Source of the DNA: Paenibacillus xerothermodurans
GTDB taxonomy: Bacteria; Bacillota; Bacilli; Paenibacillales; NBRC-103111
NCBI RefSeq assembly: GCF_002220865.2
Contig: NZ_NHRJ02000017.1
Span: 22,133 to 86,132 of the forward strand
Length of the DNA: 64,000 nt
Direction of reading: 5' to 3'
Part shown: piece by piece, positions 41,060 to 50,286 of the stretch
Layout: each line of letters starts with the position of its first letter
Position numbering within the stretch: position 1 is the first letter of the stretch
Translations under genes and position numbers: made by a program
Notes under the pieces: model-generated
Seen by the model: only the letters and a program-made list of their open reading frames with translations
Database searches by the model: none
Told to the model about the DNA's origin: nothing

Positions 41060-41540
41060 GGCTGACACTGGGCGTCAGGCGCGTCGGATGGTACGGGGGC
41101 GTTAGCTGGAGAACGATGACAGTTTTTGTGAGTCGTGACTTCAGCCGGCGTCATGCCGCTTGGCTGCGGCGGTTTAGCCGTGCAGCGCGTGGTTCTAGTT
41201 GTGCGGGGCGACGGCGGAAGAAAGATTCAGTTTGGTGCATCGTCTCTTCTCAGCCGGTGATACGCGTCATGCCACTTGGCTGCGGGGCGGTTTAGACGTG
41301 CAGTCGCGTGGTCCCAGCGGTCAGGGCGACGGAAGAAAGGATTACAAGTTTCGTGCATCGTCTCTTCTCAGCCGGTGAAACCGCGTCATACCGCTTGGCT
41401 GCGGCGGTTTAGACGTGCAGCGCGTGGTCCCAGCGGTCAGGGCGACGGCGGAAGAAAGATTACAGTTTGGTGCATAGTCACTTCTCAGCCGGTGAAACGC
41501 GTCATACCGCTTGGCTGCGGCGGTTTAGACGTGCACAACG
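41060..41540. repeat. Tandem array, ~109-118 bp period, at the 3' end of the Sua5/YwlC gene
   Basis: The anchor CAGCCGG recurs at 41142, 41251, 41369 and 41486 (steps 109, 118 and 117). Each unit also has CCGCTTGGCTGCGG (a small palindrome; CCACTTGGCTGCGG in one copy), GGTTTAGACGTGCA, CCCAGCGG and GAAGAAAG in the same order; a degenerate fourth unit extends left to about 41060. The rightmost unit contains the real stop codon and last codons of the Sua5 gene (GTTTAGACGTGCA at 41523-41535), so the array looks like repeated duplication of that gene end plus its downstream sequence. There are no unique spacers, so it is not a CRISPR. The 40908-41524 stretch otherwise holds no gene. Confidence 0.85.
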
Positions 41541-42604
41541 CGGTCGCCAGCGGCTTTGCGGAGGCGGTTCATAATGGCGGCCCCGATGCCTGTGTCCGGA
41601 CATGCCTGTGCGACGATGAAGTCTACACCTGCTTCATCAAACTCTCTCAGCGCCGCGTACAGCCCATGCGCGACGGTATCCAGGTCGCCCAAGCTGCCGC
41701 AGGCGACCACATGATCCGCGCGCAGCGCGCCTATGTGTTCATCGTACGTGAACACACCGGTGCGTGCACCGCGCGCGTGCGCTGTATCGAGCTCGCGCTG
41801 CATGCGAGCCAACACTTGTTCAGGTGCGTCGCCCTGAACAATCGTCATTACGCCGCGCGGCGCGTAATGCGTGTACTTCATCCCAGGCGCACGTGGAGCC
41901 TGGATCGGGTCCTGGTGCGCAGCCGCCTCGCGCACCGTAACATGCGGCAGCACCTGGCGGAGCTGGGCTGCCGTGATGCCCCCAGGCCGCAGGATGTGGA
42001 GTACGCCGTGACGGCCACTGACGTCAGTGGCTGGCATGTACTCCACCACTGTCGACTCGAGGCCGACCCCAGTCGGGCCACCGTCGACGACGCCGTCGAT
42101 GCGGCCGGCAAGATCCTCCAACACGTGCGCCGCCAGTGTTGGGCTCGGCCTACCCGAGCGGTTAGCGCTCGGGGCGGCCACAGGGCAGCCTGCAGCTTGC
42201 AGCAGCTGCAGGGCGACAGGATGGTCGGGCATGCGAAGCCCGACCGTGGATAGCCCCGCGGTGACCAGCGGGGACAGGACGCCCGGCCGGACCGGCAGCA
42301 CCACGGTCAACGGACCGGGCCAGAAGGCGTCCATGAGACGCAAAACGGTCTCATCAGGAGGGGTGGCAAGTTCCTCGATGTGAGACCTATCGGCGACATG
42401 AACTATTAATGGATTATCCGACGGCCTGCCCTTCGCCGTGAAAATTTTTTGCACCGCGTCCGTCTGTCTGGCATCCGCTCCTAGGCCGTACACGGTTTCA
42501 GTAGGAAAAGCGACAACTCCTCCCGCCCGGAGTACCTCTGCGGCCTCGTCCAGAGCTGTTGTTGGCAAACCGCCGGGTTCGGCTGCGTTCCAATATACTG
42601 TCAT
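41525..42604 (-). CDS. ywlC: L-threonylcarbamoyladenylate synthase (Sua5/YwlC type)
   Basis: Makes threonylcarbamoyl-AMP from Thr, bicarbonate and ATP for the t6A37 modification of ANN-decoding tRNAs. The 359-residue protein has the YrdC domain (GGVVAFPTETVYGLGADA, KGRPSDNPLIVHV, PSANRSGRPSPT) followed by a linker with APGMKYTHYAP and the C-terminal Sua5 domain. The gene is GC-rich compared with its neighbours. Its stop codon lies inside the last unit of the downstream tandem array. It sits between mntP and spoIIR, as in the Bacillus ywl region. Confidence 0.94.
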   Translation of the reverse strand: MTVYWNAAEPGGLPTTALDEAAEVLRAGGVVAFPTETVYGLGADARQTDAVQKIFTAKGRPSDNPLIVHVADRSHIEELATPPDETVLRLMDAFWPGPLTVVLPVRPGVLSPLVTAGLSTVGLRMPDHPVALQLLQAAGCPVAAPSANRSGRPSPTLAAHVLEDLAGRIDGVVDGGPTGVGLESTVVEYMPATDVSGRHGVLHILRPGGITAAQLRQVLPHVTVREAAAHQDPIQAPRAPGMKYTHYAPRGVMTIVQGDAPEQVLARMQRELDTAHARGARTGVFTYDEHIGALRADHVVACGSLGDLDTVAHGLYAALREFDEAGVDFIVAQACPDTGIGAAIMNRLRKAAGDRVVHV

Positions 42605-42708
42605 AATTTAAAGCTCCATCCTTATCCATTCAGTGGTCTGTTGCTTGTCGCGAGAAAATATGTTTCGTCAAGAATTTCCTGATGCGAGCGAGCAGCACGA
42701 CTGTTTAC

Positions 42709-43566
42709 CTACGCATTAGCATTGCCAAGCCTGTGAAACATGTCCAGCAAGAAGAATCGTATTTCCGGCTGTGGGCTAACGTTCTTATCGGAAGCAGTGT
42801 CATACTGTCGGCCAGTTGCCGTCTCCGCATTTTCCAATTGCCGCTGTGACGGTCCACCTAATTGTCTCTCCGCCTCCCCAACCGACGAGCCCTGACTTTG
42901 CGCTGGCTCATCCGCCGAGTGATATGCTCCAGCAGCTGCGTCGACCCGCTCCGCGTCTCGGTCCGTGACCGCCTCGTTTATGACCGCGTCCTCTTTGCCA
43001 ACGGACCCTGCGTTTCTGGCAGTGGCCGGCTTAGCAATCGCTTCCGAATCAACGAAACATAGCGGCGGAAACAACACGCACCACCAATTCTGCCCTTTCG
43101 CGGTGCCAATCGTCACGCGCAATGCCTCATACTGGCCTGCAGGATACACCTGATTACCGTACATTTTTGTGGGGAAAGGGACCATACCAAGCTCTACGTC
43201 ATAAGCGTAGTCAAAGCCGTTTTCACTGAGCGTCTGACCAACCAATTCGCGTATGTCCGGTAAATGGCTGCGAACCGCCGCGCGGGCCGCTTCTATCCCC
43301 TGAGGTTCCTCGACCCATTCCCCCATCCGCGCAACGATCGCATCACGCACTTCCCGCTTGATCCATTGATCAGCAGGAGAGTCCGAATTAGCCAATATTC
43401 GCAGCCGGATCGATTCCTCCGGAATGAAATTCGCTGCATCAGCAGTTTCTCTCGACCCCGCTGCTTTAGCGATGGACTTGCCAACGTTTAATTCCCAACA
43501 TGAGATTAATAGAATCAGTGCAAAAGCGATATAAAAATAACGTGACCAAGCAGTTCTTACGACCAT
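42709..43566 (-). CDS. spoIIR: Stage II sporulation protein R
   Basis: Forespore-made, secreted signal that triggers SpoIIGA to process pro-sigma-E in the mother cell. The 285-residue protein has an N-terminal hydrophobic segment (about 10-25), RLRILANSDSPADQWIKREVRDAI, the conserved YPAGQYEALRVTIGTAKGQNWWCVLFPPLCFVD (with breaks) and a final EIRFFLLDMFHRL. A low-complexity insert of about 70 residues (Ala/Ser/Gln/Glu rich) separates the last two blocks, making it longer than the Bacillus protein. A sigma-F promoter could not be recognised with confidence. Confidence 0.93.
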   Translation of the reverse strand: MVVRTAWSRYFYIAFALILLISCWELNVGKSIAKAAGSRETADAANFIPEESIRLRILANSDSPADQWIKREVRDAIVARMGEWVEEPQGIEAARAAVRSHLPDIRELVGQTLSENGFDYAYDVELGMVPFPTKMYGNQVYPAGQYEALRVTIGTAKGQNWWCVLFPPLCFVDSEAIAKPATARNAGSVGKEDAVINEAVTDRDAERVDAAAGAYHSADEPAQSQGSSVGEAERQLGGPSQRQLENAETATGRQYDTASDKNVSPQPEIRFFLLDMFHRLGNANA

Positions 43567-43903
43567 GCTATTAACCCGCCTCTCGCGATATCATGCATCT
43601 GTTTGATAGTCCTAGTATGCACATTCCGGGCGAGTTTAAACCTAGCAATCTATTATTTTCTGTTAGATTATATCATGCGCCTTAACTAGTTTACAGCGCT
43701 AAATAGCCGTGTGAAAATGCCGAAAGTCTGATAGCTGAGCCGAGAGAGTGAGGGCTGACTGCACTCGAGAAAAGGTATTACCCAAGCGAGGGAGCCCGCC
43801 AAGTGAGGCTTGTCTTGGTACGGCTATATCGGGCCCTCCCGGCATCACGCGCTCAGGGCAAAATGATCGGACAGCAACCAAATATGCGCGCAACTCAGAT
43901 GAA
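43567..43903. other. Intergenic region between prmC and spoIIR
   Basis: 337 bp. It should contain the spoIIR promoter, but I see no clean sigma-F or sigma-A pair. CCAAGCGAGGGAG and CCAAGTGAGGCTT are a short imperfect direct repeat (about 43782-43812). The 86-residue minus frame here (43699-43959) runs into prmC in another frame without a ribosome site and is not called. Confidence 0.5.
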
Positions 43904-44890
43904 TTATGTTCCACTTTCATCGGTCCGCGTATATGTGACGGCGATAACATGTCGTTCAATGCCAGCTAAGTCAGGTATAATGTCAATTTCATCCCACTCT
44001 GCAATGTCACGCAGCATAGACGCCACCGCATGGGCTTGGCCGATACCCACCTCCAGCCCCACTAACGCAGGCATCGCTGGCAGCTGCGACAGCTGTCCAA
44101 CCAAGCGCCGATACAGTTCGAGCCCATCCGCACCACCGTACAGCGCGGTGCGAGGCTCATACAGCCGCACCTCCGGCTGCAGACCCTCCTCGTCCGCGTC
44201 TGGTATGTATGGCGGATTGGAGACAACCGCGTCCAGCCGCAGACCTCGTTCGATGTAGGGCGTCAACAGGTCACCTTCCAAAAAAGTCACCCGCGGGCCA
44301 ACCCCATGGCGCGCAGCATTCGCTGCAGCCACCGCCAGCGCAGCACGTGAGATGTCCGAGCTTAGTAAGCGCCATTCGGGGCAGTGCACCGCTAGGCTTA
44401 CTGCAATCGCGCCACTCCCTGCCCCGATATCGGCAATTACTGGTACGTTCGTCGCGCCAGCCGCCCCAATGCCGCCCGCCACGGGCTGATCGGACCCAAC
44501 GCCATCGCGCGCACCACCGCTGCCGCTTGCCTCCGGCCAAAGCTGCTTGCCAAGCCGGATCACCTGCTCGACGAGCAGCTCCGTCTCCGGCCGTGGAATC
44601 AACACTGTCGGTTTAACTTCAAAGACGAGCCCATAAAACTCCTGCTCGCCGATGATATACTGCACCGGCTCACCCGCCGCCTTTCGTTCCAGCAGATGCC
44701 CCCATTCTTCACTACGTTCCACGGGGAACAATTCGTTCCATCGCAGCAGCAGCTCGCTTCGGGTCCATCCGAGCAAATGCTGGAGGAGCAGCTCCGCACA
44801 GGCAGAGGCCTCACTTACGTTGTGCTTATGCAAAAAAAGAGAAGCCTCGACATAGGCTTCGCGAATAGTCAACTTCCGGTGGGCGGTCAT
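43904..44890 (-). CDS. prmC: Peptide chain release factor N5-glutamine methyltransferase
   Basis: Methylates the GGQ glutamine of release factors using SAM. The 328-residue protein has the N-terminal helical domain (LLLRWNELFPVE, GEPVQYIIGEQEFYGL, VLIPRPETELLVE), SAM motif IADIGAGSGAIAVSLA and catalytic NPPYIPDADEE. A Gly/Ala-rich insert of about 30 residues lies just before the SAM motif and is not typical of the family. It starts 4 bp after the stop of prfA, whose product is its substrate. Confidence 0.95.
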   Translation of the reverse strand: MTAHRKLTIREAYVEASLFLHKHNVSEASACAELLLQHLLGWTRSELLLRWNELFPVERSEEWGHLLERKAAGEPVQYIIGEQEFYGLVFEVKPTVLIPRPETELLVEQVIRLGKQLWPEASGSGGARDGVGSDQPVAGGIGAAGATNVPVIADIGAGSGAIAVSLAVHCPEWRLLSSDISRAALAVAAANAARHGVGPRVTFLEGDLLTPYIERGLRLDAVVSNPPYIPDADEEGLQPEVRLYEPRTALYGGADGLELYRRLVGQLSQLPAMPALVGLEVGIGQAHAVASMLRDIAEWDEIDIIPDLAGIERHVIAVTYTRTDESGT

Positions 44891-44894
44891 TGGT

Positions 44895-45968
44895 TTACTC
44901 TTGGTCTCCTTTTTCCATCAACTCGGATTGCGCAGCAAGCGTCAACGCGGATACGATTTCGTCCATCTCACCATTTAACACCGCATCCAAACGATGGAGG
45001 GTCAAACCGATCCGGTGATCCGTCACTCGGCTCTGCGGGAAGTTGTACGTGCGGATCCGCTCGCTGCGGTCCCCAGTACCTACCTTACTCTTTCGCTCGC
45101 CTGCGTACTTAGACATTTCCTCCTGCTGCATCTTATCGTAGATACGTGCACGCAGCACCTGCAACGCTTTCTCTTTGTTGGAGTTTTGCGACTTACCGTC
45201 TTGGCAAGTTGCGACAATTCCGGTTGGAATATGGGTTACCCGCACGGCCGACTTCGTTGTGTTAACCGATTGGCCGCCCGCGCCGCTGGAGCAGAACGTA
45301 TCTACACGAATATCATTGTCATTGATCTCAATATCAATGTCTTCCATCTCCGGCAGTACCGCTACCGTTGATGTCGATGTATGAATCCGGCCGCCTGATT
45401 CCGTCGTTGGAATCCTCTGCACACGGTGCGCTCCGCTTTCGAACTTCAGCTTACTGTACGCGCCTTTGCCGTTCACCTGAAATATAATTTCCTTGAATCC
45501 GCCTAAATCATTCATGTTGACATCCAGTATTTCCGTTCGCCACCCCTGCATGTCAGCGTATTTCGTATACATACGGTACAGGTCGGAAGCGAATAATGCT
45601 GCTTCATCTCCGCCGGCCGCGCCCCGAATCTCAACGATAACGTTCTTATCATCATTCGGATCTTTCGGCAGCATCAAGATATGAATACGTTCCTCCAGCT
45701 CCTCTTTCCGCTGAATGAGCTCCTCCAGCTCCATTTTCACAAGCTCCCGCATTTCATCATCCAACTTCTCATTTTGCATGGCTCGTGCCGCTTCATATTG
45801 CTCTACAACACTTTTATACTCGATGTAAGCCTCATAAGACTCCTGCAAATCAGACTGCTCTTTGGAAAACTCACGCAGCTTCTTCGTATCACTGGTCACA
45901 TCGGGATCGCATAGCAATTCGCTCAACTTGTCATAGCGGTCCGCGAGAGATTGTAGTCTGTCTAACAT
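44895..45968 (-). CDS. prfA: Peptide chain release factor 1
   Basis: Reads UAA and UAG stop codons and triggers peptide release. The 357-residue protein contains the GGQ loop [18 protein letters not shown] and the codon-recognition region around [22 protein letters not shown] 45968 is 8 nt after AAGGGG; the GTG nine bases upstream overlaps that site. It forms a coupled pair with prmC. Confidence 0.97.
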   Translation of the reverse strand: MLDRLQSLADRYDKLSELLCDPDVTSDTKKLREFSKEQSDLQESYEAYIEYKSVVEQYEAARAMQNEKLDDEMRELVKMELEELIQRKEELEERIHILMLPKDPNDDKNVIVEIRGAAGGDEAALFASDLYRMYTKYADMQGWRTEILDVNMNDLGGFKEIIFQVNGKGAYSKLKFESGAHRVQRIPTTESGGRIHTSTSTVAVLPEMEDIDIEINDNDIRVDTFCSSGAGGQSVNTTKSAVRVTHIPTGIVATCQDGKSQNSNKEKALQVLRARIYDKMQQEEMSKYAGERKSKVGTGDRSERIRTYNFPQSRVTDHRIGLTLHRLDAVLNGEMDEIVSALTLAAQSELMEKGDQE

Positions 45969-46175
45969 ATTAATCACCCCTTATCTAACAATGTCATTAT
46001 TTTGAATATGTTTTCACATCATACACATGTATTACTGGAGAAGGGCCGAGGCTCCGCCCTATGGACGACGAAAGCGCCGTAAGGGGATCTCCGCCCTGCT
46101 CTTATCACATTTGTCTGCTAAAACAAGTTCGGCCGTATTTGACACGCGTTGGTCAACCCGTGGCCGGTTGACGGA

Positions 46176-47276
46176 CTACACGTTGAAGCGGAAATGCATC
46201 ACGTCGCCGTCTTTGACAACGTAATCTTTTCCTTCCAACCGCACCTGACCTCTTTCCTTGGCCGTATTCATTGAACCTGCGTTGATTAAATCGTCGTAAG
46301 ATACCACCTCGGCACGAATGAAGCCACGCTCAAAATCAGTGTGAATAACGCCTGCCGCTTGAGGTGCTTTGGTGCCCTTGCGAATTGTCCACGCCCGGAC
46401 TTCCTGCACGCCCGCCGTGAAATAAGTGTACAACCCAAGCAGCTTGTACGCAGCTTTGATCAGTCGGTTTAAGCCGGATTCCTTTAGTCCGAGCTCTTCG
46501 AGGAACATCTCTTTGTCCTCGCCTTCGAGCTCAGCGATTTCAGACTCTACCTTAGCGCTGATCGGCACAACGTCCGCGCCCTCTTTGGCCGCATATTCGC
46601 GTACCTTTTGCACAAGTGGATTGTCTTCCGCGTTAGCTACTTCATCTTCACTGACGTTCGCGGCATAAAGCATCGGCTTCATCGTCAGCAGATGCAAATC
46701 GCGGATCAATAGCTTCTCATCATCACTCAGCTCAACACTGCGCGCAGGTTGATCGTTGTACAACGCTTCCTTAATGCGTTCAAGACACTCAACTTCAGCG
46801 GCATACTTTTTGTCGCCGCCCTTCATGTTTTTGCGGGAACGTTCGATCCGCTTCTCGACGGATTCCAAGTCCGCCAAAATCAGCTCCAGGTTGATCGTTT
46901 CGATATCACTGATCGGATCAACCGCGCCGGATACATGCGTAATATTCTCATCTTGAAAGCAGCGTACCACGTGAACGATCGCATCAACTTCCCGAATATG
47001 AGCAAGGAACTTGTTGCCGAGCCCTTCGCCTTTGCTCGCACCTTTCACGAGACCGGCGATATCAACGAACTCGAATGCCGTAGGTACGACATTTTTCGGT
47101 TCCACAAGCTCTGTCAGCTTGACCAAGCGCTCATCAGGAACTTCAACCACGCCCACGTTCGGGTCTATCGTACAGAAAGGGTAGTTTGCCGACTCTGCGC
47201 CTGCTTGTGTAATTGCATTAAACAAAGTGGATTTCCCTACGTTCGGCAGACCCACGATCCCTGCTTTTAAAGCCAT
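46176..47276 (-). CDS. ychF: Ribosome-binding ATPase YchF (Obg family)
   Basis: OBG-like P-loop protein that prefers ATP and associates with ribosomes. The 366-residue protein has G1 [15 protein letters not shown]3 [14 protein letters not shown], the coiled-coil insert ([22 protein letters not shown]) and the C-terminal TGS domain ([29 protein letters not shown]). A short GTCAACC/GGGTTGAC inverted repeat follows the stop but lacks a T-run. Confidence 0.96.
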   Translation of the reverse strand: MALKAGIVGLPNVGKSTLFNAITQAGAESANYPFCTIDPNVGVVEVPDERLVKLTELVEPKNVVPTAFEFVDIAGLVKGASKGEGLGNKFLAHIREVDAIVHVVRCFQDENITHVSGAVDPISDIETINLELILADLESVEKRIERSRKNMKGGDKKYAAEVECLERIKEALYNDQPARSVELSDDEKLLIRDLHLLTMKPMLYAANVSEDEVANAEDNPLVQKVREYAAKEGADVVPISAKVESEIAELEGEDKEMFLEELGLKESGLNRLIKAAYKLLGLYTYFTAGVQEVRAWTIRKGTKAPQAAGVIHTDFERGFIRAEVVSYDDLINAGSMNTAKERGQVRLEGKDYVVKDGDVMHFRFNV

Positions 47277-47405
47277 ATATAGGACAACTCCTTAATCATC
47301 ATGATCTATATCCCTAAATAGTTATTATATCGCATAAGCATGGCGTATGTCACGTATCTGTCCGTTTTTTCCCACGGTGCGTGCCCGGCGGCATGGAAGT
47401 TCAGT

Positions 47406-48125
47406 TCACTGCAGCGGTTGTCCCGACCGACGTCTTAATTCGTTAGCCAAACGGTTAAACTCTGTGCGTGCCTCCGCGACCTCAGTTGCCATATAACCCG
47501 CCGACAAAAAACGGATAATCTTATTTGCATCCTCAGGTGCGATGACATCGGGCGGATTGTCCGATCTGATACAGGCTGCATATTCTGCCGTCACGTCCTC
47601 TATGAAATCGCGGAACGTTTTGCCGAGCAGCTGCAGCGCCCCTTTGGGATCAGTCCTCCGCGCCGGATCCAACTCGAAATGTCCTGCTATATCCACGCTG
47701 GGATTTAGGTTATAGGTATAGCAAGCAAAAGCAATAAGCCAGACATAACGACTATAAGCCTGCTTGATATCAATACTGCCTCCATGGCAGAGCTCTATGC
47801 CTCCTGCCGCATCGTTGGCGTCCACCCCGTAGCGCTGATTGTCACCCGGCACATTATAACGCACATGCCATGCTTTCTCCGGACGCGCCGTTAAGAATGG
47901 GATACACTCAAGAATTTGCTTATCATCCACGAAAATATGAGCTGATGCCTCCTGTGCGTTGCGCGTATTTTGATAATAAGCAACGTTGCCGGCGGCGGTA
48001 GAGCCCGGATTTCCCGTGTCATGAGCGACAATGAATCGGCAAGGCTGCATAGGCGCGGTTGGTCTGCGCTTGCTCGGCCCGGACAAATATCTCGGCACAA
48101 TATCGTATTTCATCAAGAATGCCAC
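47406..48125 (-). CDS. N-acetylmuramoyl-L-alanine amidase (Amidase_2)
   Basis: Zinc amidase that cuts the MurNAc-L-Ala bond of peptidoglycan. The 239-residue protein has FIVAHDTGNPGSTAAGNVAYYQNT with the first zinc His, ASAHIFVDD, and GHFELDPARRTDPKG with the second His and the Asp ligand. No signal peptide is visible, as in phage-type (BlyA/XlyA-like) endolysins, though no other phage gene is nearby. The start is uncertain: GTG 48125 (AGGGGGA 9 nt upstream) or ATG 48113. A role in spore or mother-cell lysis is possible but not shown. Confidence 0.85.
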   Translation of the reverse strand: MAFLMKYDIVPRYLSGPSKRRPTAPMQPCRFIVAHDTGNPGSTAAGNVAYYQNTRNAQEASAHIFVDDKQILECIPFLTARPEKAWHVRYNVPGDNQRYGVDANDAAGGIELCHGGSIDIKQAYSRYVWLIAFACYTYNLNPSVDIAGHFELDPARRTDPKGALQLLGKTFRDFIEDVTAEYAACIRSDNPPDVIAPEDANKIIRFLSAGYMATEVAEARTEFNRLANELRRRSGQPLQ

Positions 48126-48416
48126 CTGGCACCATCCCCCTCGTCCTTTTTTTTAATTTATGTAGAAGGGGGTCGCCCCACCCGTAGCGTTCACCCGGCG
48201 TCGTAGAAAACACTCGGTTGTCCATTGCGGATGAGAGCCTACACGCGGTTTCCAGCTGCCTTGCCATACATCCGGTTTGTGGTTATCGTTAGAACTAACC
48301 CTTGCGGGCACCGAGCTTAAGGAACGTTGTGATGGCAGTAATCGCTGTGCTTGGAGGTGTTTTTTAGCGGCTGCGGGGGTGCAGCCGTACACTACAACAA
48401 CGAGGTGATCCTAACG
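48126..48416. other. Divergent promoter region, amidase / DCC gene
   Basis: 291 bp between divergent starts. It contains a T9 tract with AATTTATG near 48150 and a small GCTGCGGGGGTGCAGC inverted repeat at 48370-48385. No gene and no clear sigma-A boxes. Confidence 0.4.
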
Positions 48417-48854
48417 ATGGCTAGTGACGAGGCAAAAAATCGCTCTGCCGCAGGTGCCGCCCACTGTATCGTGCTGTTTGATGGCGTGTGCAGCTTTTGT
48501 AACGGTTGGGTTCAATTCTTGATTAAACGCGATCAACGGGATGTGTTCCGTTTTGCTGCCCTGCAGTCGGACTTCGCTCAATCCCTGCTTGCTGCTCATG
48601 GAGTTGAAAGCGGTGAGATGAATTCAGTCGTGGCGGTGGAGGGAACCAAGCTGTTCGACAAATCGGGCGCGGTACTGCATATTTTCAAGCGATTGGGCGG
48701 TATGTGGAAGCTATTGTTTATATTCTCCGTAGTGCCGCGGCCGGTCAGAGATGCCGTGTATCTCTGGATAGCACGCCGCCGCTACCAATGGTTTGGCAAA
48801 TACGATAGCTGCATGCTGCCGACCGATAGCATGAAGCGTAAATTTATTGACTAA
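48417..48854 (+). CDS. DCC family thiol-disulfide oxidoreductase-like protein
   Basis: A 145-residue protein starting ASDEAKNRS and then VLFDGVCSFCNGWVQFLIKRD, the DxxCxxC motif that names the DCC1 family (thioredoxin-like, predicted redox function). A hydrophobic stretch lies around residues 95-112 (GGMWKLLFIFSVVPRPVRD). ATG 48417 has GAGGTG 9-10 nt upstream; the longer frame to 48351 is less likely. First gene of the plus-strand block; partner unknown. Confidence 0.87.
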   Translation: MASDEAKNRSAAGAAHCIVLFDGVCSFCNGWVQFLIKRDQRDVFRFAALQSDFAQSLLAAHGVESGEMNSVVAVEGTKLFDKSGAVLHIFKRLGGMWKLLFIFSVVPRPVRDAVYLWIARRRYQWFGKYDSCMLPTDSMKRKFID

Positions 48855-48947
48855 GCTGTGAATAAAGGATTGCTTGGCTCACTGCCCGAATTTGCCCACT
48901 TTTTGAGGGTAATCAGGCTGCCAATATCCCCAACTTTTATTATAAAG

Positions 48948-49513
<566 letters not shown>

Positions 49514-49761
49514 AGCGCGGGCGTCACTCCCGTGCACCCTGCTCTTGACCTAAGATTGAATCCCGCCGTTATCGCTGCGGATCTCGTTGTCCACGGCGCT
49601 GCCCAGCACCAAGGTCACGTTCATCCATGGATAAAATGAATCTAATCGGCAGTTTCTGGTGTTGAACGGTGCGCCTCTTGAAACTACACCTGATGAATTG
49701 TTTGGAGGTGGCGATTCACGCAGCCACGCACGAAATTTGATATGACCAATTAATAAGTTAC
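49514..49761 (+). ncRNA. Possible structured RNA or long leader between tadA and a strong plus-strand terminator
   Basis: About 250 bp with no plus-strand gene but ending in an excellent terminator. Local hairpins are visible: CCGC/GCGG near 49563-49580, GGTGT/ACACC near 49658-49690, and GTGGC/GCCAC near 49708-49727. In Bacillus this slot (after tadA) holds the SRP RNA, but the SRP hallmark GGAAGGAAGCAGC is absent. A minus-strand open frame of about 80 codons spans the region, yet it runs through the terminator hairpin and has no ribosome site. It may simply be the tadA 3' UTR. Confidence 0.3.
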
Positions 49762-49790
49762 AGGGGTGCCCTCCGGCGCCTCTTTTTTTT
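49762..49790 (+). terminator. Strong Rho-independent terminator downstream of tadA
   Basis: 9-bp stem AGGGGTGCC/GGCGCCTCT (two G-U) with a CTCC tetraloop and eight T on the plus strand. Confidence 0.88.
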
Positions 49791-49879
49791 CTGCCACAAA
49801 AAATTGCAATAGATAACGCGCTGTCGGCGCTTAGCCTCGGCTATAGACCCCTGAGCGTATAGCGCGGCCTGCACACAAC

Positions 49880-49902
49880 AAAAAAAGGCCCACGCGGGGC
49901 CT
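49880..49902 (-). terminator. Rho-independent terminator of tRNA-Arg
   Basis: AGGCCC/GGGCCT stem with a short GC loop and T6 on the minus strand, 25 bp after the tRNA 3' end. Confidence 0.85.
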
Positions 49903-49926
49903 CTCACTGTTCATTACGACTATGTA

Positions 49927-50003
49927 TGGCGCGCCCGATACGATTCGAACGTACGACCTGCAGTTTAGGAAACTGTCGCTCTATCCTGCTGAGCTACGGG
50001 CGC
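49927..50003 (-). tRNA. tRNA-Arg (anticodon CCT)
   Basis: A 77-nt cloverleaf: acceptor GCGCCCG pairs with CGGGCGC, D-arm AGCTCAGCAGGATAGAGC, anticodon loop TTCCTAA giving CCT, T-arm with GTTCGAATC, and encoded CCA. The anticodon stem has one A-C mismatch at its first pair. It decodes AGG. Confidence 0.92.
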
Positions 50004-50237
50004 GCGGCGAAGGTCATTATACCATGAATCCATGTGTTTCGCAAGCGAACACGGCTCTGGTTCCCCCGCCTTCATCCGGCCTGGTTACCCGTCTGATGGC
50101 CGCGAACATTCATCAATCAGCTGCGGTTCGGCAACAAAATGTTATCCGTGGAAATTGGCGAGCAAAAAGTAACCACCTGTGGAAATACAATGCCAAATTG
50201 ATTGATTGTCGGAAATTAACTGTTGAACTAAGGTTAA

Positions 50238-50251
50238 ATAAAGCGCTTGCA
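50238..50251 (+). promoter_or_regulatory. cre-like (CcpA) site upstream of the ABC importer
   Basis: ATAAAGCGCTTGCA matches 11 of 14 positions of the typical Bacillus cre TGAAAGCGCTTTCA; the mismatches are in the first two positions and one in the right half. It lies 36 bp before the first permease, where catabolite repression would act. The 50004-50286 region has no gene and no clean -35/-10 pair. Confidence 0.4.
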
Positions 50252-50286
50252 CATGCGCGAATCAATTATACGAAGGAGGATATTGT

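Noticed and set aside
41276..42253. 325-codon plus-strand frame opposite the Sua5/YwlC gene
   Set aside because: It is a GC-rich shadow of the minus-strand gene and starts inside the tandem array; no ribosome site and no family features.
49514..49790. SRP RNA (scr) at its Bacillus position
   Set aside because: The conserved S-domain sequence GGAAGGAAGCAGC and the Alu-domain pattern are not found on the plus strand.
49560..49795. Minus-strand open frame of about 80 codons after tadA
   Set aside because: It would have to be read through the plus-strand terminator hairpin and has no start signal; an RNA or UTR on the plus strand is more likely.
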